This document shows positions 63,601 to 64,000 of a DNA stretch of 64,000 nucleotides, piece by piece. Positions within the stretch are counted from its first letter, which is position 1, and every line of letters begins with the position of its first letter. Where the stretch lies: positions 1-64,000 of the forward strand of contig JASANC010005309.1 of NCBI GenBank assembly GCA_030248135.1, in the 5' to 3' direction. The notes beneath the pieces were generated by a model. The model was given only the letters and a program-made list of their open reading frames with translations, was not told the origin of the DNA and made no database searches. A program made the translations under genes and the position numbers. Origin of the DNA: Theristus sp. LFF4_11. Lineage: Eukaryota; Nematoda; Chromadorea; Monhysterida; Xyalidae.

Positions 63601-63870
63601 CATTCCCTGGCGCAGCTGCAGCCGTGAATTGCCATTCAGCTCCTCGTCGGAGGTCTCGTTCTCAAAGTAGCACAGCAGCGGAAACAAGGCAAGCATGCTC
63701 GGTGGCACCGGGTCGTAGGCGTTCAGCCAATGGCTGTTCAGTAGATACAGGATCGTTTTTAGCAGCAGCACCGCCTGGGTGACAAAAAACGTGCATTTGT
63801 GACCGGAAGACGACACAATTGTCTTCTGAACAAAATTGACTAGCTGCTGTTCCGAAAAATTGCACAAATT
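60660..63870 (-). CDS. PSME4: proteasome activator complex subunit 4 (PA200), 3' part
   Basis: Four exons (63870-63544, 61927-61697, 61325-61158, 60794-60660), all phase 0, give the last 286 codons; the 5' part lies beyond the window. Family members are ~1,800 residues, HEAT-repeat proteins. Matching blocks are NPVP-like [53 protein letters not shown] and the C-terminal [29 protein letters not shown]. The protein ends YYV; in PA200/Blm10 the C-terminal Tyr-Tyr-x tail docks in the 20S alpha-ring and stimulates peptide hydrolysis in the nucleus. The 1.6-kb intron between the first two listed exons is largely a 37-bp minisatellite. An extra small exon between 61697 and 61325 is not excluded, although the phases already fit. 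Confidence 0.92.
62140..63512. repeat. 37-bp minisatellite, ~37 copies
   Basis: The unit CCGGTCTCGAGACTAGAACC plus TGTGACCTGACCACTGA is 37 bp; some units are shortened by six to seven bases (GTGACCACTGACC). It contains the palindromes ACCGGT and TCTCGAGA. It lies within a PSME4 intron, from about 210 bp after one exon to 30 bp from the next. Confidence 0.97.
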
Positions 63871-64000
63871 CTACAAAACAATAGCATTTCACCCAAAAAA
63901 CTTCTGCGGTTTTCACAAAACCGCACCTGTTCTCAAAAACGCAACCGCTCCAACAGAAGCCGCACCTGTCCCATTAAGACCGCACCTATTTCAACAAAAA
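63871..64000. repeat. short CCGCACCTGT direct repeats
   Basis: CCGCACCT(G/A)T occurs three times at ~25-45 bp spacing within the PSME4 intron at the window edge. Confidence 0.5.

Overview
This is a eukaryotic, almost certainly nematode, genomic window. Three things point there: a seven-exon cuticle-type collagen gene, a secreted protein with a nematode-style DB (Cys-rich) module, and interstitial arrays of GCCTAA, the complement of the canonical nematode telomere repeat TTAGGC. Genes are small-exon and intron-rich. Exons are GC-rich, introns and intergenic DNA are AT-rich and full of small repeats, and acceptors are mostly TTTCAG-like. The species cannot be named from sequence alone. All exon models below were joined by hand from GT(GC)/AG sites and reading phase; for eight of the ten gene models the summed exon length closes on a stop in frame.

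Layout. 1-2692 (minus) is a >=897-codon open frame that leaves the window at base 1, preceded by a 45-50 bp tandem array (about 2775-3262); it looks like the first ORF of a mobile element. 3.3-13.9 kb is gene-poor and repeat-rich. 13986-17148 and 21547-24988 (both plus) are tandem paralogous rhodopsin-family peptide receptors with identical intron positions. 26074-28083 (plus) is a complete alkaline ceramidase. 29542-32733 (plus) is a complete SLC10-family (bile-acid/sodium symporter-like) carrier. 33141-38401 (minus) is a 14-exon secreted protein with a poly-Thr linker and a C-terminal VWA domain. 39086-41223 (minus) is an RNF181-like RING-H2 E3 ligase. 42991-45087 (plus) is a cuticle collagen. 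45148-47036 (minus) is an inositol monophosphatase whose terminal exon is not found. 48068-55038 (minus) is a 14-exon retinol saturase-like FAD oxidoreductase. 57326-59076 (plus) is a secreted DB-module protein. 60660-63870 (minus) is the 3' end of a PSME4/PA200 proteasome activator gene.

The genes do not form one pathway. They are ordinary single-copy metazoan genes plus a local receptor duplication. The unusual content is in the repeats: five copies of an undescribed TA-flanked ~230 bp inverted-repeat element carrying TGACGTCA palindromes, including an inverted pair that brackets three exons of the saturase; a ~47-copy 21-bp minisatellite ending exactly at a saturase exon; a ~37-copy 37-bp minisatellite in a PSME4 intron; several other inverted-repeat elements inside introns; tRNA-derived SINE-like fragments; and three telomere-like arrays.
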